DNA of 64,000 nt, taken from positions 744,001-808,000 of the forward strand of contig NZ_CP048387.1 in NCBI RefSeq assembly GCF_010365785.1, read 5' to 3'. The stretch comes from Spiroplasma sp. TIUS-1. Lineage in GTDB: Bacteria; Bacillota_I; Bacilli_A; Mycoplasmatales; Mycoplasmataceae. Below are positions 45,974 through 58,717 of this stretch, one piece after another. Numbering within the stretch: the stretch's first letter is position 1; the number at the start of each line of letters is the position of its first letter. A program made the translations under genes and the position numbers. The notes beneath the pieces are model-generated. The model searched no databases. It had not been told where the DNA came from and worked only from the letters and a program-made list of their open reading frames with translations.

Positions 45974-46459
45974 TTATTTATTAAATTTCGAAAAATCAAA
46001 TTCAAAGGTAATTGAATTATTTATTGTCGATATTACTTTGTATCCAGAACCTAATAGATGTTCAATCATTAGATTGTTATCTTTGCTAACTTCTAAAATC
46101 ATTCTTTTTGCGCCATGTTTTTTTAGTGCTTTAATTATATATTTTTGAGTTGCAGCTTCAGTTTCTTTAACATTAGCATCTTCATAAATAATACTTGCAA
46201 TTCTAATTTCTAAAGCATCCTCTTTATAAGGAATTGTTTCAATTAATCCAACAAATTGACTATTATCTTTTAAAATTAATTCCGTTTTTGAACTAATCAT
46301 TCTTTCAAATAATTGATCTTCATCCATTTCTTCTAAACCAAGCATAGAATATGCTGACTTTTCAATTACCATTTCCTCACTTGGGTGGAATAAAGAATAA
46401 ATATCTTTTTTATACTTTTGTTCTACTTTACTAAAAGAGATTTTATTTTGATTTTTCAT
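45974..46459 (-). CDS. GNAT-like protein, copy 2 (161 aa)
   Basis: Aligns end to end with copy 1: SAYSMLGLEEMDEDQLFERM, GLIETIPYKEDALEIRIASI, KYIIKALKKHGAKRMILEVS, EHLLGSGYKVISTINNSITFEFD. The pair arose by duplication. It follows metG by 15 bases. The same caution on the missing clear acetyl-CoA loop applies. Confidence 0.5.
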   Translation of the reverse strand: MKNQNKISFSKVEQKYKKDIYSLFHPSEEMVIEKSAYSMLGLEEMDEDQLFERMISSKTELILKDNSQFVGLIETIPYKEDALEIRIASIIYEDANVKETEAATQKYIIKALKKHGAKRMILEVSKDNNLMIEHLLGSGYKVISTINNSITFEFDFSKFNK

Positions 46460-46474
46460 ACTTATACCTCAATA

Positions 46475-48518
<2,044 letters not shown>

Positions 48519-48526
48519 ATATCTCC

Positions 48527-49099
48527 TTAAGATTTTTGATTGAATTTATTCATAATTTTTAAAAAACTTTGGCCTTCGATAAACATATCAATACCTTCAC
48601 AAAATTTTATAAATTCCTTTTTTAAATCTTCTTTTTGACTTTGAGTTATATCTTTCATAACTCAATCTATAATTTTATAATTGGGGTCAACCTTACCTAT
48701 ACCAACGCGTAATCTATTAAAATCCTGTGTTCCTAGGTGTTGAATAATGTTTTTAACTCCATTCTGCCCACCAGCACTTCCGTTATTTTTAAATCTTGGT
48801 TTTGCAAAATCGAGATCTTTATCATCATGAATTATTAATAAATCATTTTTATTAATTTTATAAAAATTCATAACAGAAACAACTGCTTCACCACTTAAAT
48901 TCATATAGGTAAGTGGTTTTTGTAATATAACTTTTTTTCCGTTTATTTTTGTAAAGTATAGTTCAGATTTTAATGTTTCTTGTTTTTTATCAAAACCATA
49001 TTTTTCTAATAAAAAATCAATAATTATTCAACCGAAATTGTGCCTTGTATTTTGGTAATCCTTACCAGGATTGCCAAGGCCAACAATTAACTTTTCCAT
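48527..49099 (-). CDS. pth: Peptidyl-tRNA hydrolase
   Basis: 190 residues. VGLGNPGKDYQNTRHNFGW holds catalytic His20; LQKPLTYMNLSGEAV and IIHDDKDLDFAKPRFKNNGSAGGQNGVKNI supply Asn and Asp partners. Recycles stalled peptidyl-tRNA. One base separates it from prs; eight from hpt. Confidence 0.95.
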
Positions 49100-49100
49100 A

Positions 49101-50141
49101 CTAACCTTTTTTTAAATAATTTTGGATACGTTCAGTTATTTGTTCTTGTTTACTTGCATAAACCCCAGAAAGTGATTCACTATTGTATGAAGCAATAATC
49201 ATATCTGCGATCAGTTGATCAACAGAGATAACTTTTAATCCTTCAAATAATCTTTCTTCTTCAATTTTAATTGTATCCGTAACAATTACACCTTCAACAA
49301 TTCCTCGCTTAACAAAATCTGCCATTTTTGCAGGAGCTGTTCCGTTAAATAAACCATGACAAGCTAAGATGTAAACTTTGGTTGCACCATATTCTTTAAG
49401 TGCTTTAGCAGCGTTTAAGATTGTTCCACCTGTATCAATCATGTCATCAACAATGAAACAAACTTTATCTTTTATATCTCCTAAAACAAATTCCACTTCT
49501 GCTTTATTAGGTTCTGGCCTTCTCTTAGCAACAACAGCAATTCCTTTTGTCATACCGACTGTATATTTTTCAATGTCATGTACACGTTTTAATCCACCGT
49601 GATCTGGTGAAACTAAAATACATTTCTCAGGATCTAATTTATCTGTAATTATTGTGTTAATAACCTCATTTGCCAATGTTTGAGCTGTTGAAAAATTATC
49701 AACTGGAATATCAAAAAAACCCATTGTTTGTGATGAATGAAGGTCAACAACTATTACTCGATGTGCCCCAGCTGTTTCAATTAATGTTGAAACTAACTTA
49801 GCTGATATTGGTTGTCTACCTTTTGCTTTTCTATCTTGCCTTGCGTACCCAAAATAAGGTATAACTACGTTAATTTTTTTAACACTTGCTCTTTTAAGGG
49901 CATCACATGCAATCAATAATTCCATCAAATTTTCATTAACTGGTTGTGATGTTGATTGAATAATATATACTTCTTTATTTCTTACACTATCCATTGATTG
50001 AACTAACATTTCTCCATCTAAGAATTTAGTTGTAATCATTTTTGATTGCTTAACCCCAATAATTTTACAAATTTTCTCTGTAAGTGGTTGATTTGAAGTC
50101 AAACCAAAAATCATTATTTCATCTTTATTTATTTTTGCCAT
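49101..50141 (-). CDS. prs: Ribose-phosphate pyrophosphokinase
   Basis: 346 residues; makes PRPP. FGYARQDRKAKGRQPISAKL is the ATP loop region, VDLHSSQTMGFFD the divalent-metal/PRPP region, and FIVDDMIDTGGTI the PRPP signature with its acidic pair. About 20 residues longer than the usual 315-325 at the C-terminus. Divergent from the ABC-F gene. Confidence 0.97.
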   Translation of the reverse strand: MAKINKDEIMIFGLTSNQPLTEKICKIIGVKQSKMITTKFLDGEMLVQSMDSVRNKEVYIIQSTSQPVNENLMELLIACDALKRASVKKINVVIPYFGYARQDRKAKGRQPISAKLVSTLIETAGAHRVIVVDLHSSQTMGFFDIPVDNFSTAQTLANEVINTIITDKLDPEKCILVSPDHGGLKRVHDIEKYTVGMTKGIAVVAKRRPEPNKAEVEFVLGDIKDKVCFIVDDMIDTGGTILNAAKALKEYGATKVYILACHGLFNGTAPAKMADFVKRGIVEGVIVTDTIKIEEERLFEGLKVISVDQLIADMIIASYNSESLSGVYASKQEQITERIQNYLKKG

Positions 50142-50225
50142 AATTTGTATTCCTATATGTATTAATATTATCTAATAATTACTTATTATTATATACTTAA
50201 TATTAAATGAACAAAGGAGACCTAT

Positions 50226-51758
50226 ATGGGATTAATTTATGTAAAAGATATGACTCACGCTAATGGTGGGAAAAAACTATATGAGAATGTTACTTTCAGA
50301 TTTAATAGAAAAGAACACATAGCTCTAATTGGAGCTAATGGAGCTGGTAAAACTACTTTGTTCAATTTATTAATTGGTAAAATGGTTCCTGATAAAGGAA
50401 CAATTGAAATACATCCTAAAACAAAAATTGGATACCTAGACCAACACTTAGAAGTTCCAACAGGTACTACTGTTGATGCTTATCTAAAAGATGCATTTGC
50501 AGATCTTTACTATTTAGAAGGAAAGATGAATAAGTTATATGAGGGTATGGCAATTGAATACAAAGAAGAAGATTTAGTTAAAGCTTTGGATATTCAAAAT
50601 GAATTAGACATTAAGGGTTTTAATCAAGTTGAAAAAAGAATTGGAAATTTAATCAATGGTCTTGGTATTGGTATTGATAAACTTCCCCTTAAACTAGAAG
50701 AAATGTCAGGTGGTCAAAAGGCAAAAATAATGTTGGCTAAATTACTTGTAAGTGATTTTGACTTTTTCATGCTTGACGAACCTACTAACTTCTTAGATAT
50801 TTCACAAGTTGAATGACTTGCAAAATATTTAGCAAACTTTGAAAAGCCATTTGTATTAATTTCTCATGATGTGGATTTCATTAACAAAACTTGTGGAATC
50901 ATTTATGCTATTGAAAACTTAGGTTTAAATAGATATGTTGGAAATTACGATAAATATTTAGAAGAATCAGAAATGAGAAAACTTCAATATGATAATGCTT
51001 TTGTATCACAACAAAAACAAATTGATAAATTAAAGACATATGTTGCAAAAAATGCTGCTCGTGCCTCTACTGCTAAATCAGCGCAATCACGTGTTAAGCA
51101 ATTAGAAAAAATGGATGTAATGGGTAAACGTCAAGATTTAGTTAAACCTAACTTTAAGTTTGCTTATAAAAAACCAGGGTCAAGTATTATTTTAGACTTT
51201 AAAAATCTTTCACTTGGATACGATCATGCTTTAATTAAAGATCTAAACTTTGTAATTCGCGAAGGCGAAAAACATATTGTTTCTGGAAAGAATGGTGTTG
51301 GTAAGACAACATTACTAAACACTATTGCTGGAGTTATTAAACCATTTGATGGAGAGATAATTTATGCTCCTCACTTGACTTTCCAATACTTTAAACAAAT
51401 CGAAAAGTTTGAAGATATAACTCCAATTCAATATTTATTAAGAAAATTCCCTAACATCACTGAGCAAGAGGCTCGAGTTAAACTTTCTCAATTTGGTATT
51501 AAAACTGGACTGATGTTTCAATCACTTACAACCCTTTCAGGGGGGGAACAAGCCAAAGTTAGACTATCAGCATTAAGCTTAGAAAAATGTGCACTTCTAT
51601 TACTCGATGAGCCAACCAACCATATTGATGTTCTTGCCAAAGAATCTTTATTAGAAGCTATACAAGCTTTTGAAGGAACTGTATTACTTACAACACATGA
51701 TATTAACTTCTCAACTAATTGAGCAGATAGTGTTATTGATTTTGAAAATAAAAAATAG
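50226..51758 (+). CDS. ABC-F family ATPase
   Basis: 510 residues on plus, joined over two TGA codons. Two nucleotide-binding domains: Walker A GANGAGKTT and GKNGVGKTT; signatures EMSGGQKAKI and TLSGGEQAKV; Walker B FFMLDEPTNFLD and LLLLDEPTNHID. Between them a charged linker (KQIDKLKTYVAKNAARASTAKS) like the P-site tRNA-interaction motif. ABC-F proteins act on the ribosome. AGGAG precedes the ATG. A run of seven Gs at 51540-51546 encodes the second signature's Gly pair. Confidence 0.92.
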
Positions 51759-51775
51759 AACTTTGTTCTATTTTT
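51749..51775 (+). terminator. Terminator of the ABC-F gene
   Basis: AAAAAATAGAAC-TTT-GTTCTATTTTTTT, stop codon in the stem. Confidence 0.88.
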
Positions 51776-52201
51776 TTAATACTTAAAGTTATTTTAGAAT
51801 CTTCACATTCTAATTTGGAAGTAAAAGTGTTTTTCTTCTTTCTATATTTTTATGACTTATGTATAAACTTCAACATCAAAATATTGTGTTAAGTCTATTG
51901 TGAATAAAGTTACAATTTCAATTTTATCTTTTGCTTAATTACTTTACTTAATTCAAGATTAGTAATAACTAAATTAGCTGTTATTTATAAACTTTTTTAA
52001 TGAATTTAAGTCTCATATGCCGATAAAATTTATCAAAGTTTTTTTACAACTTGATTATTTAATAGTTGACTGTAGTGAGCAATATTTTATTACTACACTC
52101 AATAACAACCCTTATAGTTCCAACAATTATTATTGCCTCAACTAATTTATAATAATTATTTTATTTTGTATAAAATTTCTATGAATGATGTTAAACCAAA
52201 A
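51776..52201. other. Gene-free AT-rich stretch
   Basis: About 425 bases between two terminators. All frames carry frequent TAA/TAG; the longest open run on minus reads about 28 codons (EAIIIVGTIRVVIECSNK) without a ribosome binding site. No tRNA or repeat is recognisable. It may be a decayed gene or a spacer. Confidence 0.5.
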
Positions 52202-52228
52202 TAAAAAAATAGTTACTCAGAACTATTT
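52202..52228 (-). terminator. Terminator of the 419-aa membrane protein gene
   Basis: AAAAAATAGTT-ACTCAG-AACTATTTTTT stem; the gene's TAG lies inside it. Confidence 0.85.
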
Positions 52229-53482
52229 TTTTATTAATGAACCAACTAGAATAAGGACTCCGCCAACTGCTACAAAAGGTAAGAAGAAACCAAATAATGA
52301 ATAAAACATAATCATAAATATGAAACCAATAAATGCTGTTACGCAAGACACAATACTTGATGCCAAAAATAATATTTTTGATCTTATATTACTTTTAGCT
52401 CGTGTTAATGTCATTATTGAAAGAGTTAATGTAGCTATCAATAGTGGATACATGACTAAACCAGGAATTATATAAATAATAATCAATGGCAAAGTAATTG
52501 CTGAAATCATTAATATAGCTAAACTTGTTATTACAATACTTGTTATTGATCCAATAAGCAATAATTTTCTACCTATCACAAAATCTATTTCATTTGACTC
52601 AAAAACCTTGTTTTCATTATGTTCCATTTTCATTTTTAATTTTTCAATTTTAGCTTCTAATGGTGTTAATTTTGGTTTTGCTTGATCACTTGCAGTATCA
52701 ATGCTTTTGTTTATTTCAGTGATAGCTAATATAGATTTTTGTTTATAAATAACTATATATGATACCCATAGAGTTAACATACAAACTATTGTTCATGCTA
52801 AGGCAATAATCATAATTAAAAATACAAAATCCGATCTTTCATCAAATATTGAAATTGAATTAATCATTTCCATAAATGCAAATATAGTGTCACAAACTGA
52901 TATTAAAAATATAATAAAGAACCCTGCTACATTTATCATTCACATATTATTTGAAGTAGTTATTGAACTATTTGATTTTTTTATCATCGAAAAGTTCGTA
53001 ATTGCTAATATCATCATCAAGATAGAAATAACATATAAAACTATTGACGATTTTCATATGTATTTAATGTGACTCATAATATCTAGTGATAATATTTCTG
53101 CATATACTTCCCTAACATTATTTTTTAAATCATCCAAATTAGTTGAAGAATTAGCTTCAGCTAGTTGTTCAAGTCTATTTCATATATCTGAATCAAGTTG
53201 TGTAATTGCTTCTCCAACAGAACTATACTTATATTCTGATATTATGAAGTTTAATAGTTGTGTAATCTCATCTATACTATTAAGATTATTGATATTGTTG
53301 AATTCTTCTAAAAGATAGTTTAGCTCCGATTCGTTTGCAGCCAAAGAATATATGTCTCAATTTTTAGGAAAAGCCCCAAGTGAATCAAATAATAATATCG
53401 TCAACATTATAATTGAGATACCCATCAACACTCCAGAAAACGGCATCAATAGGTTGTTTGCTTTTTTATTTTTTAATGTCAT
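52223..53482 (-). CDS. Multi-pass membrane protein, no recognised family (419 aa)
   Basis: Rebuilt across several TGA codons from the ATG giving MTLKNKKANNLLMPFSG; GGGAG is 12 bases upstream. One helix at about 13-33, a long polar Asn/Leu-rich external segment (residues about 40-145), then about six helices, with a charged loop (KLTPLEAKIEKLKMKMEHNE) before the last three. Its upstream region holds a 15-base homopolymer. Layout resembles the 480-aa protein at 16897-18339. Possibly surface-exposed; function unknown. Confidence 0.7.
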
Positions 53483-53519
53483 TTAAATTTTTAACTCCCA
53501 CCATCCAACATAGATTAAC

Positions 53520-53534
53520 AAAAAAAAAAAAAAA
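53520..53534. repeat. 15-base homopolymer (A on plus, T on minus)
   Basis: Lies 37 bases before the start codon of the 419-aa membrane gene, with TTGATT at its upstream edge and AT-rich -10-like bases (TTAATCT) after it on minus. Confidence 0.95.
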
Positions 53535-53562
53535 TCAATGGTTAGTTAATTTTTATTATTTT

Positions 53563-54348
53563 TTATTTTAAGTTTTTATAAATTCTCATTAGATCATCTA
53601 ATGAAAGATTCTCTGGACGATGAGTTAATTTAATATTCAATTCATTTAATATAGATTGTGATTTTGGTTTATCTCCAATAGTAGAAGATAAGTTGTTTAA
53701 AATTGTTTTTCTTCTATTATTAAAGATTTGTCTTACAAATGAAACAAACTTTTCTGGATTTGAAATTTCACTTATATGACTGTCTTTAAAATCCAAACTA
53801 ATGATTGCACTATCAACCGCAGGCACTGGTTTGAACATTTGTTTTCCAACAGTAAATTCATATTTTGGTTTTGAATAAAACTGAGAAGTTATGGATAAAT
53901 TGTTATATGATTTTTCACCAACATTAGCACAAATCCTTTGTGCTACTTCCTTTTGTACCATAAATACGGCTTTAGAAAATATTTTTGAATCTTCAAATAC
54001 TTTAAACATTATAGGACTTGTAATGTAATAAGGAATATTAGATATAATTTGTATTTTATTATATTTAGAAAAATCTATTAATGATTTAAAATCTTTTTCT
54101 AAAACATCTCCTATTACTAATTCAAAATTAGGTACATTAAATTTTTCTCGTAATATTGGTTCTAAATCTTTATCTATTTCAATAGCTATAACTTTTTTAA
54201 ATTTATTTACTAGCTCCCCAGTAAGTGCTCCCATACCTGGTCCAATTTCAATAATTAAATCAGAATCTTCATCTAAACAATTTATTATTTTGTTTATAAG
54301 ATTCTTGTCAGTTATAAAATTTTGTCCAAAATGTTTTTTTGCTTGCAT
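53563..54348 (-). CDS. rsmA: 16S rRNA dimethyladenosine transferase (KsgA)
   Basis: 261 residues. KKHFGQNFITDKNLINKI, EIGPGMGALTGEL (SAM motif I), and NIPYYITSP (the NxPY catalytic motif) are all present. Dimethylates A1518 and A1519. The ATG giving MQAKKHFGQNF was preferred to an in-frame upstream ATG because it lines up with the family N-terminus; the upstream part overlaps the terminator of the lipase gene. Confidence 0.95.
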   Translation of the reverse strand: MQAKKHFGQNFITDKNLINKIINCLDEDSDLIIEIGPGMGALTGELVNKFKKVIAIEIDKDLEPILREKFNVPNFELVIGDVLEKDFKSLIDFSKYNKIQIISNIPYYITSPIMFKVFEDSKIFSKAVFMVQKEVAQRICANVGEKSYNNLSITSQFYSKPKYEFTVGKQMFKPVPAVDSAIISLDFKDSHISEISNPEKFVSFVRQIFNNRRKTILNNLSSTIGDKPKSQSILNELNIKLTHRPENLSLDDLMRIYKNLK

Positions 54349-54375
54349 TAATACTATTCTATTGTATTTAGACAA

Positions 54376-54400
54376 TAAAAAAATCCATATAATGGATTTG
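54376..54400 (-). terminator. Terminator of the lipase gene
   Basis: AAATCCAT-ATA-ATGGATTT stem with T run on minus. Confidence 0.88.
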
Positions 54401-54403
54401 ATT

Positions 54404-55837
54404 TTAATTTTCAAATTTTTTTGATAATTCAAATAGATCTTCAGATACTAACTTATGAACTAATCTAGTTGGATGAACAATGTCAGTAAAGAAATATGAA
54501 TCAATATCAATCGGTTTTTCTACTCCGTCTTGATTTCTAAAAGGAATCATTGCCATATTTGCTGAAAGAGAAACATCAATTGTCTTAGCAAGACCGAAAG
54601 CCAGCAGCTCTGGTACACTTGGTTTTGTAATTATCAAGCCACCTTTTTCAGAATCAAAAGTTAATAATTTAATTTTTGTTGTTGTTACTATTGTTTTAGC
54701 TGTAAGTTCAATCTCACCATTACCTTTAAATTTCATTGAATCTGTGAAAGCTTTATCTTTGTTTGTAGTCACGAATTCTTCTTTAGACTTATCCTTGTTG
54801 TACTCAATTTCATGTCTATCTTTTAATCCTTCAAATTCTTCATAAATATCATATATTTGAATTTGATTAGGATAATATTTTTGTACTTCTTCAATAACTT
54901 TTAACATCTCTGAATGATATCTGGCTGATGTCTTAGCTAAATATTTTAGTGTTTTATCATTTGCATTTCCATATCTTGGAACTGTACTAACATCAGGAGG
55001 AGTACCTACTATAATATTTTCAATACCATTATTAAGCAGTGTGAATAATGTTAACCTTATTTTTTGCATAGATTCTTCAATAACTTTATTTTGTGTCTTA
55101 GTGTCATTTGGATCTAAACCGCCTAAAGCAAACAAGTCATTACCACCTATTTCAAAGAAAACCAAATCATTATTTGTTTGCTCAACGTGATGTTGAGATA
55201 TCAAAGCTCTAGCTTGTTTATCAACAGTAACGTCATCTAAAATTAAAGATGAAGTTGTATTTAAAGCATTAGATGCAGTTGCACCACCAATTGAATAATT
55301 TCTATTATTTTTTTTAATTGTCCCTTTAGAAAATGGATTTGACGATTCCATTTCTCCAAAACCCAATTTCTCATTTAATAAATAACCTGCTGTTTCACCA
55401 TTAGAGAAAGAACTATGTCATTTGCCGTCTTTAGATTTAAAACCATAACCTTCATCTCCTATTTCATCATTTCCTAAAGAAAGATTAATATCTGTCTTTA
55501 TATTTAAAACCTTATTTGGAACTGGCATTAATGGTGATAAAGATGAAAAATCCACATTTAATCCAGAAATATCAAATTTAGTTTTCTCATTTAACATTTT
55601 TGAAAGACCATCAACATCGCTTAAACTATCTCCAATGATAAAGTAATTTGTGAATTTAGAATCTTTATTTGGGTGATTTGTTCCATTTTTATAATTAGCT
55701 GCTCCATCAACTTTCTTAATTTCATTACCTATTGTAAGTGGACTAGGTTTTGCCCCTTGCGCTATACAAGAAACAAGTAAAATTGAAGTGCTCATAACTA
55801 AAACTGATGACGTTAATATACTAATTAATTTCTTCAT
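54404..55837 (-). CDS. SGNH/GDSL lipase-like lipoprotein
   Basis: 477 residues joined at TGA. Lipobox LLVSC (Cys24). SGNH blocks: IIGDSLSD with nucleophile Ser71, SIGGATASN as block II, IGGNDLF with Asn233, and DIVHP with Asp452/His455. The start ATG sits after AGAGG; a TTG two codons earlier is less likely. It starts 17 bases inside the preceding membrane protein gene, so translation is coupled. A surface-anchored esterase could process host lipids; that is inference. Confidence 0.88.
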
Positions 55838-56783
55838 TTTCAACCTCTTCAGTATTTTTAGGTTTTTTTGTACCTTTTAAAGTTAACACTGTAACAGTTA
55901 CTCCTGCTGGAATGACTGCAAAATTAAGCGCAAATAATACAATTGCAACTCGTAATAATTGTAAAGTTGCTGTAAAGTTTGGATGGTATAAATCATCAAC
56001 AATTACATACTTGTTAAAAATATCATCATTTAGAGACAGTTGATTATTATCATCTTTAAAAACATTTATACCCATTGCTCCACCAATAACATGCAATGTT
56101 AGTGCTGATCTTATTGATTCAATTTGTTTATTTAAAAACCAAACCTTATTATTAACAATGTGTGCACCAATGCTATATTCTACTTCTACACCGTTTATAT
56201 TACCCAAAGATCCATTATCATGTATGTATGCTGTATATAAGTTTTGATCTAATATAGTTTGTTGATTTAGTCCAAGATTATAAACATCACTACCATAAAT
56301 TTCACTAAGCCCTCCTTGAGTGAAAATTCAAGCAGGACCTGTATTTACAAAACCTGTACTGTGGAATTTGCCAGCAACACTTTTATCAAATTCGATTAAA
56401 CTATTTCCAATGTCATATAAATCGATGTCAACATTTTCTCCAAAATGATCTTCAAATCAATATGCAGCATATTCTTCATAAACACCTTTTAATGCTAGCT
56501 GACTTGGATCTCTAAAATCTATTGTTGAAACAGCATCTGCTATGAATGATTTTTTAATTACATTTTTAACAAGCGGATAAGTTGGACTTGTACTGTCCAA
56601 AACAAATTTACCTTTAGGGGTAATTTGTTTTAATTCACGTTCTACGCTTTTAATGAACATTAAAGATTCCATTCCCATACCAGGAGCAATCATTAATGTA
56701 GTTGTTAATCCAAATGCGACAGTGGCCCCCATTACTGAAAAACCGATTATTCGTCTCTTTTTGTTACTTAACTTTTTGAACAT
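55821..56783 (-). CDS. Two-helix membrane protein coupled to the lipase (320 aa)
   Basis: Joined across TGA. Basic start MFKKLSNKKRRIIG, a first helix at about 12-33, a large extracellular domain of about 230 residues (PKGKFVLDSTSPTYPL, STGFVNTGPAWIF), a second helix at about 270-295 (LLRVAIVLFALNFAVIPAG), then an acidic tail EEVENEEIN. Flat-loop architecture like some spiroplasma surface proteins; no family recognised. It shares the operon, and probably the homopolymer-bearing promoter, with the lipase. AGAGG precedes the ATG. Confidence 0.7.
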
Positions 56784-56819
56784 ATAATCCTCTATTTTGA
56801 TAATTCTACACTATAAAAC

Positions 56820-56834
56820 AAAAAAAAAAAAAAA
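56820..56834. repeat. 15-base homopolymer (A on plus, T on minus)
   Basis: Lies 36 bases before the ATG of the 320-aa membrane gene. On minus it is followed four bases later by TATAGT, a good -10, so it occupies the promoter spacer. Confidence 0.95.
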
Positions 56835-56898
56835 TAACTCTTGCAAAAAAAGTAAAAATATGTCCTCCATATTTTGTAATCATTTTTATTTGTTTTAG

Positions 56899-57384
56899 TT
56901 AATTTTTTACTCCATAAAGGTTCATTCATTTGAATAATTTTTTAGAACTTATTTCTTGAGGCCACCCATATTTTTTACAAATTTTTATTCTATTTTCTTT
57001 TAAAAAAAACTCATTTTCTATATATTCATCTCAAGTAATAGTTTGATTCTCATTGTTGAATTCTATTAAGTTATCTAAGGCTTTTTTTATATCTTCTTTA
57101 TTAGCTTCAGCAACACCAATTTTGTTTCCTTTGATATTTTTTTTATCAATAAACGCATGAAAACATTTATTATCCAAAAAGTCACTTATTTTTTCGCGGA
57201 TCTTTAATCCTGGTCCGTCTGGATCTGTGAAAATTACTATTTTGTTATTTTTAGACAGTTCTTTTAATTGATTCAATATAGCAAGATTAATACCCATTCC
57301 ATTAGTAGAGATGACATTTATATTATTTCCATATACTGATTTCAATTTTTCTATGTCTGTTTTACCTTCTACTATAATAATCAT
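56899..57384 (-). CDS. rnmV: Ribonuclease M5
   Basis: 161 residues. Toprim nuclease that matures 5S rRNA: IIIVEGKTDIEKLK (toprim Glu), IFTDPDGPGLKIR (DxD), GVAEANKEDIKKAL. The C-terminal part after a TGA ends GVKN. One Trp uses TGG, uncommon here. Usually paired with rsmA; here separated from it by the membrane-lipase pair. Confidence 0.92.
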
Positions 57385-57394
57385 GAGATACCAT

Positions 57395-57424
57395 TTGCTT
57401 TTATATACTTAATTATATTATAAT
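57395..57424 (+). promoter_or_regulatory. Promoter of the first mreB
   Basis: TTGCTT, 18 bases, TATAAT, 41 bases before the ATG, in the gap with divergent rnmV. Confidence 0.65.
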
Positions 57425-57465
57425 TTAGTTTAGTTAAAAAGATTATCAAGGGAGAAAGAATATAT

Positions 57466-58521
57466 ATGACCTCATACAAAAAATGAGAGGACGCAGCTGC
57501 AAACAAAACGTTCGTTGCTTTGGATTTAGGTACTGCAAACGTAGTTGCGTATTTAGGCGGTCAAGGAATTATTTATAACGAGCCATCAACAATGGCTTAT
57601 AACATATTACATGATGAAATAATCGCTGTAGGTATGGAAGCATATGATATGGTTGGTAAAACAAATAGTAATATTAGAATTGTTACACCATTGGTTGATG
57701 GAGTTATTGCAGATCTTGATGCTGCAAAAGATTTAATTAGAGTTATCTTTGCACGAATCACAAAAAAAGATTTGAAAGATTCGTTGGTTGTACTTGCATG
57801 TCCAAGTTCAGTTACTGAATTAGAAAGAAATGCTTTGCGTGAAGTTGTTTCAGAATTAGGCGCTTCCGATATTTTAATAGAAGAAGAGGTTAAACTTTCA
57901 GCTGTTGGGGCTGGAGTTAATATTTGATCTCCATTTGGAAACTTAGTAATTGATATTGGTGGTGGAACTACTGATATTGCTGTTATAGCTTCTGGTGAAA
58001 TTGTTATTTCAAGATCAATTAAAATTGCTGGTAATGTTCTAAACGATGAAATTAAAAAATACATCCGTTCAGAATATAATGTAGTTATTGGTCCAAGAAC
58101 AGCCGAAAGAATAAAAAAAGAAGTTGGTACACTTTCAAAAGTAGAGAGTGGAAGAAACTACCGTGTATATGGACGTGATATTATTTCTGGTTTACCTCGT
58201 GAAGTTGTTGTGTCTCAACAGGAAATTAAAAACTGTCTCCTAGGACCTTTTTCAAGAATCATTGATTTAATTGTTGATATTATGGAAAACACACCTCCTG
58301 AATTATCAAGTGACATTATAGTAAATGGTATTACCGTTTGTGGTGGTGGAGCACTTATTAAGGGATTTGAAGATTATTTAAAATCAATTTTCCAATTCAA
58401 TGTTCATTTAGCACACGATCCACTTATGACAGTTATTGATGGAGCTCGTGAGTATGAAAAAAACATGATGAAGTGAGTAGCAGTTGCGCAAAGTAGAAAA
58501 GAAAGAGAATACAAAATTTAG
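57466..58521 (+). CDS. mreB: MreB paralogue 1 of 5
   Basis: 351 residues over three TGA codons. Bacterial actin that supports helical shape and kinking motility. Actin ATP-fold motifs: phosphate-1 LDLGTANVVAYL, phosphate-2 VIDIGGGTTDIAVIAS, and adenosine-loop CGGGALIKG. The N-terminus MTSYKKWEDAAANK is a distinct charged/amphipathic extension and the C-terminus ends in QSRKEREYKI, unlike the other four. The most diverged of the array; own promoter and terminator. Confidence 0.97.
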
Positions 58522-58548
58522 AAAAATATGGTTGAGCCATATTTTTTT
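58522..58548 (+). terminator. Terminator of mreB 1
   Basis: AAAAATATGG-TTGAG-CCATATTTTT. Confidence 0.88.
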
Positions 58549-58602
58549 GTAAAAAATGGAAATATTAATAGTTTTTAAAATATATTAATAAATTTTTATG
58601 TA

Positions 58603-58610
58603 TGTATAAT
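58603..58610 (+). promoter_or_regulatory. Extended -10 for mreB 2
   Basis: TGTATAAT 108 bases before the ATG; no good -35, as extended -10 promoters allow. Confidence 0.5.
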
Positions 58611-58717
58611 ATTAATAACTACATGTTTAACGATTACCTCATTAACATTGTTGTTTATTAAAATATTAATTATTAATTATTTTTATAAATAATCATTTAA
58701 AAATGGAGATTACACAT

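Noticed and set aside
51540-51546. Seven-G run in the ABC-F gene as a contingency tract
   Set aside because: It encodes the conserved Gly pair of the LSGGEQ signature and the frame continues normally; a frameshift here would kill the gene.
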